DNA of 64,000 nucleotides, from positions 143,103-207,102 of the forward strand of contig CAJNOP010000001.1 in NCBI GenBank assembly GCA_905250075.1. Direction: 5' to 3'. The position numbers were made by a program, and so were the translations under genes. This DNA is from Rotaria sp. Silwood1. Lineage: Eukaryota > Rotifera > Eurotatoria > Philodinida > Philodinidae. Positions 47,893 to 61,078 of this stretch are shown piece by piece. Each line of letters begins with the position of its first letter. Position 1 is the stretch's first letter. Below the pieces are notes generated by a model. That model saw nothing but the letters and a program-made list of their open reading frames with translations, was not told where the DNA came from and did not search any database.

Positions 47893-47895
47893 AAA

Positions 47896-47901
47896 AATAA
47901 A
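47896..47901 (+). terminator. Poly(A) signal of the alpha receptor subunit
   Basis: AATAAA 4 nt after the stop codon, in the 134 bp that separate this gene from the converging CELF gene. Confidence 0.5.
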
Positions 47902-48025
47902 CTTTTTTTTTCTTCTTCTTTCTATTTTTATCTGTATTACTTAATGTATAAAATAGAATGAAAAGCTTGCCATAAAATATAATGATATATTCGAATTTTG
48001 AAACAAAGAAAATAAAATATATAAA

Positions 48026-48031
48026 TTTATT
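48026..48031 (-). terminator. Poly(A) signal overlapping the CELF stop codon
   Basis: On the minus strand CAA-TAA-ATT contains AATAAA, with the stop TAA embedded in the hexamer. A very short 3' UTR would follow. Confidence 0.45.
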
Positions 48032-51000
48032 GAATACGAGTTTTTTTTAATTGAACTTTTAATCGTTTCAAACCAATTTGAAAACCATTCATTTGTTTTA
48101 TTGCTTGATGAGCTGACTGAATATTATCATATGAAACAAAACCAAAACATTTACTTCGATTTGTTAATTTATCAATAAAAATCTTTTAAGAGAAAAAAAG
48201 AAAAAACAAAATATTCAAGGCTTTTTTTTAAAATAATTAAATTACTTTAGCTGATAGAATATTACCAAATGGAGAAAATGTTTGTGCTAAATCATGATCA
48301 GTAAATTCCGATGGCAGATGATAAATGAAACTTCATATAGATTTTTTTTTCTCTTTTTTTTTTGATTTTATAATTAAATTTCTTCTATATACTTACAGAT
48401 TAGAACCTAATGGTCCAACTAATTGCTTTTCATCATTCATTGAATTATTATTATTCTGTTGTTGATTCTTTAAAGTAATCAATGATGGAAAATTATCATG
48501 ATTTGTTAATGAAAGATTAGGAATATTGGATATTCCATTTGTTGTTGGTGATAAGAAACCATCCAATAGACGAAGATCATCATCTGTTGGATTAGGCCAT
48601 ATACATGGATTTATCTCTGTATTGATGAGCAAGTTAGTTGGTGTTGACAGAACATCTAGAATAGAATCGAATAAAAATTAGTGATAAGAATTAATATCTT
48701 TTTTAAAGCTTTTCTTCATCTCCGAGAACATGCTTTCAGATTTTTCTTCGAAAAGTAAAATAACAAAACATAGAATTAGTTAAAGTAAATTATTTTTTAT
48801 TTTTAATTAGCACTATTGATCTTTCAAAAACTGATCGTGTTGCTCGTCCTTAATCGTAGAGTAATGCCAATTAGATTAATGTTAAGTGGTATATATCAAT
48901 ATCTTTAAATCGGTTTGACAAGGGAAACACTTATATGCGTTTTTCATCTCGAAAGGATTAACTTTTAATGAAAAATATCAATGATTGATTAGCTTAAAAA
49001 CGAATTATTTAAATTTTCTAATCGAATCCTTGGAAACATGGATCATTACTGAAAAACACAACAATTACAGAACAAACTAATTTAAGAAGCTCTTAAAGTT
49101 CTTGTATAAAATTAGAAAAATATTCAAAATTCAAACCTTTATTGTTAGTCATCTGTTGTTGTTCTGTACTTTGGTCTCCACCATACAATAATGATGCATT
49201 TGTGGTAACTCCATTATTTTCAACAGTGATCTCGTTGACACCAGAAACTAGATTGTTTACCGTATGTGGATACTGTCTAATAGCTTCGATACTTTGCCAC
49301 TATCAAAGAAAGAATACTTTATATCTTTTTAAGTTTCACAACAATACTTCAGTAATCAAAGGTGAAAATGTTGGCAATGCACCATATTGTTGGTTATTAG
49401 TTAATTTTGATGTTAAATTAGTCGAATTTGAATATAGATGATTTTTATTATTATCTCCACAAGATAAATCATTATTATTCGAATAGGATGATGGCTGTTT
49501 TTCTTCATTAATACGTTTAACTGTATTTGAATAAAGTTGATTAAAAAGCATTAGATTTAATGAAGTTAAATTTCCATTTGTTTTATTTGTTATTGACGAT
49601 GTATTTGTTGCTATTTGTTGAAGAAGATTTTCATTAAGTTTTTGTTGCATTTTTCTAATTTCTTTATCTTTAGGTGTGTCAGCAAAACGAACATTTATTG
49701 GAGATGAACAACCATCCATTGTATATGAATGATGCATAGTTTTAATTGCATTTAAAGCTGATTGTCGTTTTTGATAAGTTACAAATGCACAACCACGTGA
49801 TCGATTATTTAAGTCACGAAGTACTAGAATAAAAACAAATATACAAACAATATTCAACAACATACAATGCAAAAGTCTTGACAACAGAAGTCAAACTCAG
49901 TTAATCCATATTGCTAACTTCTAAACCAATGAAATCTTGTTTTTTTTGTTAGAAGAGTAACATCTGAAATACCAAATCCACCGAAACGATATTCTTTTGA
50001 TGAGTACTAGAGAGTAATAGAAAAGCCTAGAATGGTTTGTTTTTTCGAGTCTTTATTCTTGAGATATCAGAACTTTACTAGGTTTTTCAACAAAAATCTC
50101 TGCTCCCTTCAGGTCACATTTTAAATCTATTTTTGGCTTCAAACTTTGCATGAAAAAAACGCTGAATGTGATAATCTTTTTTGGACAAACTGTAACCTTT
50201 CTAGTATATCTCATGAACCAAGGCTCAGAAAACCAAGCCATTCTAGACTTTTCTATTAATCAGTAATACTGATCAAAATGAATATCATCTCGGTCGAAAA
50301 ATAATTTGACATCTAGAGAAGTGTCCTTGTAAGTTCTTATGATATGACATATTTTGAATACGTAATGAACAAAGAATGCAGTCCATGCATGGTTTTTGGA
50401 TATTGTGGCTGATGTTCTTCCTAAGCGATGGTTCTTGCAAAAAGCTCTAGTTTACAATAATTTCAATTTTCCAAACTTTTACAATTGAAGAGTTAAAATC
50501 GGATCTAAAAAATTTATCAAAGTTAATATTGATAGAGCTTTTGATGTATTATATTTTGGTTTATTTTTTGTTTATTAGAATTTGGTCCATATAGCTGAGA
50601 GATAAAAATTTTTCAAGAGATGTTTCACTTGTGACTTCTCTTGCTTTATTGATTCGTTCTGAAAAATTATGTTTGGTACAAAATTTGTAGTTCAAAGATT
50701 ACTTCTGGTAACCCAAAAGCAAATCATTGTTTTAGAAGTTAGTCCTATGATCTAGCAGAGTTCGTCATTTTTTTGCAAAGACTTTTGCATTGTATATTAT
50801 TTATTTTATTTGATAATTAAATACAATAAATAAATAAAATATACATTATAAATCACCCACCTACCGGTACATTCTTCAACTATACCAAATGGTTTAAATA
50901 ATTGTTTTATTTCATCTTCATTACATAACTTTGATATCATACCAATAAAAATTTTCCTTTCATTACGATTTTCAATATCAGCTGGTTTCATTTGTATAGC

Positions 51001-51350
51001 ATGATGCATACCAGGTAATATTATTAAATTATGTAAAGCATTTTGTGCATTAAGTGCAGCTTTACGTGTATAATATGTTACAAAACAGCAACCTTTTGAT
51101 TCACCACTTTGTTTATCACGTAAAATATTTAATTTATAAATTTGTCCATAACGTTCAAATAATATTCGTAATTCATTTTCACACATTGTACGGGGTATTT
51201 GGCCACAAAACATTTCAATAGCATCTGAATCAGGCTCATTACGATCAGTAAATATTGATTGATATGGTGTCATGACATCTATATATTTGAAATATATGGA
51301 TAATTATTTTTTTTTTCAAAAGAAATGAAATATTTTTTATTACCAAGCAT
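48027..51350 (-). CDS. CELF: CELF/Bruno-like RNA-binding protein
   Basis: Seven exons on the minus strand: 51350-51344, 51278-50865, 49823-49348, 49299-49137, 48655-48397, 48330-48246, 48182-48027; 519 aa, the usual CELF length. Three RRMs are visible. RRM1 (about 24-105) has MFCGQIPR and [11 protein letters not shown]2 (about 111-192) has KIFIGMISK and RGCAFVTY. A Gln/Asn-rich divergent linker follows, then RRM3 (about 437-519) has GPLGSNLFIYHLP and [10 protein letters not shown] and ends [17 protein letters not shown] proteins bind GU-rich elements and control splicing, translation and mRNA decay. The first coding exon is only 7 nt (ATGCTTG); a start at the second Met (51273) is also possible. 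The second intron is about 1 kb and holds an FB repeat. Which CELF1-6 orthologue it is cannot be decided. Confidence 0.94.
49945..50345. mobile_element. Foldback repeat family FB, copy 4, inside the CELF intron
   Basis: The left arm word atagaaaagcctagaatggt (near 50017) recurs inverted as accattctaggc-like sequence, ccattctagacttttctat, at 50240-50258. The outer arms also pair: 49985-50015 with 50265-50300. The segment cttcaggtcacattttaaat (near 50107) matches cttcaggtcacgtgaaaaat-like sequence at 635-655 of copy 1. It lies in an intron of a gene read on the opposite strand. Confidence 0.65.
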
Positions 51351-52025
51351 AATGAAGAATTAATTAAATAGATTGAAATTCAATCGAATAGAAACACTAA
51401 AAGATAATAAACATAGAAGAGTAGCAACTTAAGCTACTGAAATAATATTTCTAAGTTAGACAACGAAAGGAAGAAGATGAAAGCAAAATATGTAAGAGCG
51501 CCGAATTTATATTAAAATAAAAAAACTATTATTGAATTAAATATTAAAGGAATTCATTTCTATACTTCAATATATTTAACCAACACAGAAACGTCTTAAA
51601 AAGTAAATTTTAAGTATCGAGAGCTCGTAAGTAGAATATTCGTTTTTCCAGTATGAAAATTTTTCAATGCAAAATATTCACTACTAATTACGTTGCTATT
51701 ATATAAAGTAAAGAAAATGACCAGCAATAAATCTTGAGCAGCCATTGGAAATGAAGTTTTTTCATGTTGACAATTCAGTCAATCGTGTTATCGGCAAGCC
51801 ATCGAGTCAAGACGGGCGTAGATTTGAGTACGTAGTATTTTATGGTATTTGCATTATATAGCTAAGTTCATATGTTTTCGTCTCAAGTCTAAGAAAATGA
51901 CTCCGTAAACGATATAAACCAGTGAAAATAGTACAAGAAACAATGATCACTTGCTATCGAGAAGATGTATTGAAAGATTACACGAAAATACAGTAAAAAC
52001 TAATGTAGTAATGCTTCATTTAGCA
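51351..52025. other. Upstream flank of CELF, no gene recognised
   Basis: AT-rich. 51750-51833 reads MKFFHVDNSVNRVIGKPSSQ in one frame and ends at a possible GT donor; it might be a stray or decayed exon, but nothing continues it. Confidence 0.4.
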
Positions 52026-52120
52026 TAGGTATGCACCAGTTCCAGTCATGACTGGGTATCCAGTCGGACTGGGTAGCCAGTCCGACTGGTACCCAGTCCG
52101 ACTGGACTGGTGCATACCTA
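52026..52120. mobile_element. 95-bp hAT-like MITE with 8-bp target duplication
   Basis: Perfect 15-bp terminal inverted repeats are present: TAGGTATGCACCAGT at 52026-52040 and ACTGGTGCATACCTA at 52106-52120. They are flanked by a perfect 8-bp direct repeat, ATTTAGCA, at 52018-52025 and 52121-52128. An 8-bp duplication and a TAGG start are typical of the hAT superfamily. The interior is a series of small palindromes of the form CCAGTCNGACTGG, repeated four times. No coding capacity. The perfect ends suggest recent insertion. Confidence 0.85.
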
Positions 52121-52128
52121 ATTTAGCA

Positions 52129-52671
52129 CGACCGGAATGATCATTTTGAGAATCTATCCGTATTATTTAGTTTATCTTGCTGATTATATTTTTATCAAAT
52201 GATACTTCAATACCCCTGACAACAAGCCAAAACAATTATATTTTGCTTTTCTTTTCGATAGCGTCCTCTACTTTTTTATATTGATTGATAAAACTATTTC
52301 ATCGCACTTTTTTCCCTAGAATCGAAATTTTATTTACAAAAAAAGAATATCATTCATAATATTTTTATAGCTCTAAAAACTTGATTGTGCACATAACTGT
52401 GTACTTTCTCCAAGCTATTAAAAAAACAAAGAAAAATAATTTTGAATTCAATACACAAAAGGAAAAGAAAAAGAATCTTGTCTATAACGTTGTTGTTCTT
52501 CGTCAGAAAAAAAAGTAGAATTTCTTTTTTCTCACGATCGTTATTGTAGAACAAGAAAAGAGAAAAAAACAAGCACAGAACGACAATACCTGTTTTCTCA
52601 TCATTTCTTTTCCCAAATACATAAATCATCTATTGAAAAAAGACACACACATACTGAGAGTATCGAATAAA
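52129..52671. other. Flank of the small membrane protein gene
   Basis: No gene recognised; AT-rich with purine tracts. It probably includes the promoter of the gene at 52672. Confidence 0.4.
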
Positions 52672-52929
52672 ATGTTCTGGGTTCTCTATATGATATTTTC
52701 TATATTTCGATCCCATCGAAATCGATTTTATTGGCGTAATGGAAAATTACATTTCACAAAACGAAATCCACAACAACAACAGCATCAAATACCATTAACA
52801 CCTTTACAAGAAGAACAATTATTTAGACAAAATATTCGACAATGGTTTATATTTTATAGTATTTTAACTTGTATTATAATTAGTATTCTTATTCATCGAT
52901 TATATTCTCGTCAAAAAATTTCTGTATAA
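52672..52929 (+). CDS. Small predicted membrane protein, family unknown
   Basis: A single-exon frame of 85 aa from an ATG. The N-terminal MFWVLYMIFSIF is hydrophobic and is followed by a basic, aromatic segment (RSHRNRFYWRNGKLHFTKR), a short QQQQ run, and a second hydrophobic segment at about residues 58-76 (WFIFYSILTCIIISILIH) with a basic tail. The pattern fits a small one- or two-pass membrane protein. The even codon use and a defined hydrophobic layout favour a real gene, but I recognise no family. An AATAAA-like signal (gaataaaataaaa) lies about 25 nt after the stop. Confidence 0.5.
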   Translation: MFWVLYMIFSIFRSHRNRFYWRNGKLHFTKRNPQQQQHQIPLTPLQEEQLFRQNIRQWFIFYSILTCIIISILIHRLYSRQKISV

Positions 52930-54882
52930 TTAATTTTCAGACTTATTCTTGATTGAATAAAATAAAAGGAAACAAACAATATATGTGGAAAATCAAGGGC
53001 ATGTTTTTTTATTTATCGAATATTATTTCTTCTTTGTTTTTTTTTGCTGAAGTAAAATCTAATTTAATCCTTATGGGAAATAAATTATTCTTGGTACTCA
53101 TACTCATTTCAAAAAAACAAGCAGATTATTCTTTTTTGAATAAACTCTAAGATAGAATACTGTGGCTTTCATTGTTGAATAGACGAGATGAAGTCTCATG
53201 GACTCATATTTTATAGATTTTCCTTAAATGTCTTCTGATATTTTTCTAATCAAGTTTTCAAATAAAACGGGTCAGAAAAAGGTTCATTGTAGAATAAGAA
53301 AAGGCACAAAGGTGATTTCTTTTTCCAGCAATCGCTTGAACAATCAGCTGTGAGTTTTGAATAGAATATCTATAACTTCTGAACGATTGAATATAAAAAT
53401 CTGAGATTTACGTAGTTTTTAAGATCTTCAATTGGTGGTTCGACGGTGTACCTGATAATTGAAAATTTACTGTAGTTGCCTTACAGATTACGTTAGTTTT
53501 CAAAAAAACTCGATTGAAAATCTTTGAAAAAACCAAGTTCAAAAGTTTGTAATATACAATTCGATGCAGCTTCATTTCCAATGTTCAACGATGAAAATCT
53601 TAGCTCTCTATCTTTTTTCAATCAAAAGTTAGTCGAAAAATACTGATCCGCCCTTTTTTTTTAGATGAGCATTTGAAAAACAAATATTCCAATGTCCAAA
53701 TAGAAATGAACAATTTTTCTTAGGTAACGAATTCATTCACTAAAATTTTATGTAATTTAATGTTTAAGTGTTAATTTTAATTATTAACGGAATACTGAAT
53801 TATCAATATTACCATGTCTTATGGAAAAATGCATGAGCGTGATGTTCTCTCGTGCTTCTGAAATTTATCCACAGAACTTTCATCTACTTTTGAAAGTTGT
53901 TCATACAGAACGCTCTTTTCTTGACCTCCATGGTTGAGTTATGCTTCTGGAATAATATCAACATTTATATAGAACTACGAATATCGATTTTCGGTCTTAA
54001 AAAAAAGATTATTTACTGATAAAAATTCGCCTACAGAATTACTCTCAATTGTCAATTTACTTTTATGTACTTCAATATATGATTAAGTTTATTAACTATA
54101 CAAAAAGAATGAAATTCTCTTCATTTCAAATGATATTAGTCACACTCGATTGGAAATAATTGGTTTACATTTAGATATATCGAACCAGTCAAAATGATTG
54201 CAACATCAAATATTTTGTAAATACTTCAGCAGAGTTTAATCACGAACTCTTGGAATCTTTTTAAAAAGATGTGTCATCGGTTTCCCTATAAAATTAGAAG
54301 TAACGAATCTTATTGATCTTCTCTAATAGCATACGATAAGGCTAAGAATGAAACTTTTAAGATTCCTTTATTTTTTTATTTCCTTTGAAGATCAAATTCT
54401 CTTTTAGAATCGAAAAGAAATAGTCAAGAGAAAAAAATCAGCAATGAATTTTCTTTCAAAAACTAAAGATAAATTTGTATGAGAAAAATAAATTTTTAAA
54501 AATAATGTGTTTGAAATAAGTACAATTCATACAATCACATTCTATGGATAATGCAGAGTTTATGATTGATTTGTATCGAAACAAATGATTTGATTTCAAT
54601 GATGATTTTATTTTTTAAGTCAATTCTTAAAGAAACAAAATGGAACTGATTCACGTAAACTCTACATTTAATCTTAGTTGCTAAAACAACGAAAAACTTG
54701 AATTTTTATTTGTTTTCTGTGACTGAATGAGGCAAAAATAAATTTATATATTTGTCCACGAGACAAACAAAAAAGAATAGAAAATGAAATAAAAAACAAA
54801 AAACACAAGAAAAAAACAAACACTACTAATATCAAGCTGGGTTGATTTTTGTTCTCATATAAGATTATAAATATATTCTCAA
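52930..54882. other. Gene-free stretch
   Basis: No gene recognised. The segment ending ctgatccgccc near 53655 recalls the end of a Tc1-like element, but I could not find a convincing partner arm near 53270. Confidence 0.4.
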
Positions 54883-57559
54883 CTAACATCCAAGTTGTTG
54901 AAGAACACTACGGAGAAAGTCTTGTTGTGTTGCATAACCACCGATATCACGTGTTTTTATGCGTTGTTGTTTAATAACAGTTGCAATAGCATTTTCAATT
55001 TTTTGAGCCATGGCATCTAAGTAATTGAGACAAGGAAAGAATATACAAAATAGAAAAATTTTTATATATAGTTACCAAGATGAAGATATTGAAGTAAATT
55101 AACTCCACATAATAACATTGCAGTTGGATTAGCAATATTTCGACCAGCACCGGTTAAAAATGGATGTCGTGCACCCTAAAATAAAAATTCATTATTTACA
55201 CTGATTTGTATAATATATTTTTGATTCGAAATTATATACTATTGATATTAATGTTACTATTTTTTGAAATCGACAGAATAAATGAGCGAGACTATTGGAA
55301 AAATTATGTTGTTTACTACCGGCAAAAAATTGGAAAGATGAAAGGAACTTAGAAGAAGGAATACGAAGATCAGTTCTCCTTGGCCATAGACGTTTCTCAT
55401 CGGAATCAAGAAAATCTAACCATCGAATCTGAACATCGCATACCTACTTTCAACCTTTTTCCATTCTCTGGGATATCTCGACTAGAAATAGTCATACATC
55501 ATGCATCTGAGTTCTTGACTCGAGTCATACATAGATGGGATCTTTATTATTTGACTCATAGTTACCATGGAGTAACCACTGCTTGTTCACAATGATTAAC
55601 TACATAAAAGATATACAAATCTCATTCAATAGTCACACTTAAAGTATTTCGATAACTCCATAGAAATACAGTTTTCAAGAAATTCAGGCAAATAGCCAAT
55701 TAGGTAAAATTTTGTCCATATTGGTTTAGTTTTATTCTCATGAAAACTTAGAAAATTACACGTTGATATTTTATAAACAAGTCAACTCACTCGTGTTTCA
55801 CGTCTTAAACTGATTGTTTATTGAAGGAACTAACTTTTCTTGCTATTATAAAGAAAACTATGTGAGATTTCAAACATGTGTGGGACCAGTCATTGTATAT
55901 CTCGATTTATTTCTGATTCTTATTGAGGTCAAGAATGAGACTATCTTTTCTCCTTTGTAGCTGCTCTAATTGTAACTCATGGAGATATATGTATATTAAA
56001 TTTTTTTTGAATCAACATACCGGCTCAAAAATTGCAACATCAGTTGAATAAGATTCTCCAGGAACCATTCCTGCTCCTCCAACTAATCCAGCAGCTAAAT
56101 TAGATACAATATTTCCATAAAGATTTGGTGCGACAAGTACATCAAATTGTTGTGGTTTAGAAACTAATTGCATGCATGTATTATCAACAATCATTGTGTC
56201 AAGTTTAATATTTGGATATAATGCTGCTACTTCACGACATGATTCAAGAAAAAGACCATCACCAAGTTTCCTACATTGTACAAGAAAAAAAACGAAAAAA
56301 AGAAAAAATTAGCAAATATGAAAAATAAAATAAAAGAATCTGAACATTATATTTGCTTTGTGTACAGCAGTAATCTTTTTTCTATTAAATTTTGTTGCAA
56401 AATCAAATGCAAATTTAGCAATACGTCTTGAATTTTCATAAGTTGTAATTTTTAATGATTCAACAACACCATGAACAGACTAAAACGACAAAGAAATATT
56501 GATTTTATAGCATAAAAGAAAAAATAAACATCCAATATTTTTAGATTACTTCATGTTCGAGTGCACTATATTCTCCTTCAGTTTGTTCACGTATAACAAT
56601 AAAATCAACATTTTGATGACGAAGTTTAAGTCCAGGTACAGTTTTTATTCGAACAACATTAGCATAAAGATCTAATGCACGTCTACATTAAGAAAAAAAG
56701 AAACAATTTTTTCTCTTCAGAATATTTTATTTTCATACCTAATCTTCATATTCAATGACATTAAATCTCCACCTTCACTAATAGCTGGTGTCTAAAATAT
56801 TCCGTCATATAATTTTCTTTTTGGAAATAAAAAATAATATAGATGAACTACGTACTGTTAATATGCCTTTCATTCCAACACGATTACGTTTAAATGAAGC
56901 AACTATATCAGCAAGTGATGATGATCGACCAGGCATTAATTCACTAAAATTAATTAAATTATAAGAGAAAAAAAGATTCTTTTTAAATATCATTGAAATC
57001 AAACCTTGCAAGTAATTCATCAAATTCTATTGGTGCCCCAATTGCATTGAATACTTCACGTACACATAACATTAATTCTGGTCCAACACCATCACCTGGT
57101 ACAACAGTTACATGATATTTATGAGATTCGGTGATTTTATCTGCAGTAGTCTTAAAATATAAATAATAGAATTTGAAGAGAAAAAAAAAGACTTTTCTTT
57201 AATATTCACTTACAGCTATTGATGAAGCATTTCTTATTTGCTAGAAAAATAAATAAATAAATATATAATCAAAAGAAATATATTCGAAATAAATAAAACA
57301 AGCATGACTCAATGATAGGGATATGACACGTTTCAATCAAGATAATTTTTTTGTTTTTTCCTAGCAAAGCCGAAATTTTGTCATATGTTTTCTAAGTAAA
57401 AAAAAAAAATCTCTACATCCTTCTAGAAAATCGTGACGTTCCCTCTCGTCAACGTGGAGTGTCTTGGATCACTTCTGAAATTGAACTTACATTAACATTT
57501 CTACGTAGAATTGTACCAACAATATTCGATGGAAAACGTCGAAATAGAGTAGACGTCAT
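54883..57559 (-). CDS. IDH3B: NAD-dependent isocitrate dehydrogenase, beta subunit (mitochondrial)
   Basis: Ten exons on the minus strand: 57559-57491, 57240-57214, 57150-57005, 56943-56856, 56791-56739, 56682-56550, 56479-56346, 56270-56021, 55175-55076, 55016-54883; 377 aa (human IDH3B has 385). The subunit is part of the IDH3 heteromer that oxidises isocitrate to 2-oxoglutarate in the TCA cycle. The first exon encodes a typical presequence ([20 protein letters not shown]), split from the rest by a 250-nt intron and a 27-nt exon. Then come [67 protein letters not shown] and [20 protein letters not shown]. The closest match in detail is beta ([23 protein letters not shown]) rather than alpha or gamma. 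It is head-to-head with PSMD14. Confidence 0.95.
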
Positions 57560-58228
57560 TATTATTTCAAATAAATCTGCTAAAAAAAACAGCTTTTATC
57601 ATTGTAATCCAAAGAGAATCCTGTTGAATTTTCTTATTGGTTAACATAAAAAGCGAATGAAAAATTGAATAAATACATGGTTGAGATGGCTGATCATGAC
57701 TGTTATCGTAGTTATTTGTTGTTATATCGAGAAAAAGAGTCTTTTTTGTAAGTTCGATTTTAATAAAAAACAATTTTTATTTTTTTCATGTTTAGAATGG
57801 ATACAAAATATAATCGTGACATCATTTAATCAAAAAAAAAATTTCTTTTTTTTCCAATCTTCCCTACAGAATACAACGAATGAATCAACTTTGATTTAAT
57901 AAATTCGAAAATAGAGGTCAACAAATTCATATTATTTCAGATAAAATTTTTGAATAAATCTAAATCTATTCATAATTAGCAAAAATACAAAAGTATTCTG
58001 AAAAGTAAATTTTATAAGTCATTTATATATGAGAAAGATTAAACTGTACATATATATTAACATTATTAAAACTTATCTTCGTATTGTGTAAGTTGAGTAA
58101 CTATTATTCAGATAAGATTTTTAACTTTTATTTATAAATTGATATAAAGCTATCTAATTGTCTAAACGAACAGAAAACAAATTTGAAAATCTTTTCTAAT
58201 ATTCAGATATAATTAAAATAATATAAAA
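57560..58228. promoter_or_regulatory. Bidirectional intergenic region between IDH3B and PSMD14
   Basis: 669 bp separate the two start codons. It is AT-rich, with no gene and no recognised factor site. It must contain the promoters of both housekeeping genes. Confidence 0.5.
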
Positions 58229-59306
<1,078 letters not shown>

Positions 59307-60655
59307 AACATTACTTCTTTCTCTTCGTTCTTTGCATTTGTTAGATTTCATCTTATTTGTTTTTATTTTTCTTTTTCCTATATAATCAAGTCTGTGCCCA
59401 TATGTATTCTTCGGTTGGAAGCTTTTTTTTTTGTTAAAACAAAAGGAATAAGAATGAAGAGAAAAATGAGAACGGAAATAACAAATATACAAAAAAAAAA
59501 GAAAGAGTCATTACGTGGTTGATCATAAACAGACAAATACAAGATAATGACGTTATTTATTAAAGACGTAGGAATGAATATTAAATAAAATACGTGAAAA
59601 ATTTCATGGATTTTTGTATGGACTTGAAATAAATCAATATTTATACTTAGTAAAAGTGTGCAAATTTTATTTAATAATGATGAGCACATTGAAAATTGTA
59701 TATTACAGAAAAATAAATAGACAGATAAATGTTGCCAGAATGAAGTATGACAAGTAAAAGAAATTCGCAAGTATAATACTAGCATAAATTACTATCATTG
59801 GTTTGATTAAATAAGATTTAATGTTTCTATCATATGAAAATGATATTAAATAGTTTTCTCTAATTATTCTTATGCAATTTCATAATTAGCTATCATTCTT
59901 GAAAAGATTTCTAAGACACTCGATTTTTTTGTTGAAAACTACTCAAATCGAATACTAAAATTTGGTTTGCCTCCATCATCGACCATGATAGATGTTGATA
60001 TACGACTGCAGACTGCATATCTGCAGGATTAAATAAAAAAATAGTGAAGAAATATGTAACAAAAAAAGATAGAAACTTTATTTTTGTTTAAATACATTGT
60101 GATTTTGGATCGGTTCATTGATTAGTAGAAAGGATAAGATTGATGTCCTGAAAAATCTTCGAAAATTAATATGTTGTACAAGTATATACGTCTTCTCTTA
60201 ATTCTACCGAATGCCTTTAATAGATTGCGTATAATTTACTTTAATACTTTTATTCTCACAAACCAGGAACAAAACTCTTTTTAATAATTACTCACAAACA
60301 TATATATATATTATATGCATGAATCTATACTTAAATGATTGAGTCATCTACGCAACACGTCACTCGTTATATACTCTCGTCATATACATCGATCATGTAA
60401 TTCAAACATACATAGACAAAGCCGACGATCGATTCATTCGAAACAAGTATTTTTTGTTCTTTTTCTTTTCTCTCCTTGTTTCGCATCTAAGCCACCTGCT
60501 TCTTCAACTTTTACTACAAGTACTATTCATATACACTGCACGTTGCTTTTTTTTATATAAACGATTTGAAGGGCACAAGAAAAAACAAGCAACAGTAATA
60601 TCATTATTGATCATGAAATTTTGTTCATAAAATTAAAAAAAAAACAATAATTATC
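59307..60655. other. Gene-free stretch
   Basis: No gene recognised. It ends in the likely promoter and leader of the gene at 60656. Confidence 0.45.
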
Positions 60656-61078
60656 ATGGAATGGTTTACAGTTCTTGCTTTAATTTTACTTCTTATATTA
60701 ATTGTTGTATTGATTGTTATCCTTGCATGTATGTTTTCCGGTCAACGGTGTACAATATCAATTCAAAAGCGTACTCCAAATCAAGAATTAACTAGAGTCC
60801 AATTAGAAGAAGAACAAAAACGACAAAAAAAATTGAGTTCAAAATTCAAACGATCATTTTATTCATCATCAAAATCTCAACAACCTTTAGCACCTGTTGA
60901 AAATGTTAAAACAGTTGAATTAACATTAAAATTAGGTGATGATCAAAAAAATTCTCAACAAATAACAACAAATAATGAATCATCAGTGATTTTGTTACCA
61001 AAAATACATAATAATCAAGCTGAACGTGATGAACGACAGAAAAAACGAGAAGAACTTAGAAAAAAATATAATCTTTAA
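60656..61078 (+). CDS. Single-pass membrane protein with basic cytosolic tail, family unknown
   Basis: A single-exon frame of 140 aa from an ATG preceded by an A-rich leader. Residues 4-28 are a strong membrane segment (LALILLLILIVVLIVILACM) with only MEW before it, so it acts as an N-terminal anchor. A charged tail follows: a coiled-coil-like basic stretch (LTRVQLEEEQKRQKKLSSKF), Ser-rich SSSKSQQ, and a C-terminal charged helix (ERDERQKKREELRKKYNL). It has the layout of a small tail-out signal-anchor protein. No family is recognised. Codon use and the clean layout support a real gene. Confidence 0.6.
   Translation: MEWFTVLALILLLILIVVLIVILACMFSGQRCTISIQKRTPNQELTRVQLEEEQKRQKKLSSKFKRSFYSSSKSQQPLAPVENVKTVELTLKLGDDQKNSQQITTNNESSVILLPKIHNNQAERDERQKKREELRKKYNL

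Noticed and set aside
53270..53660. Possible second Tc1-like element (ctgatccgccc end)
   Set aside because: No convincing inverted partner was found for the end.
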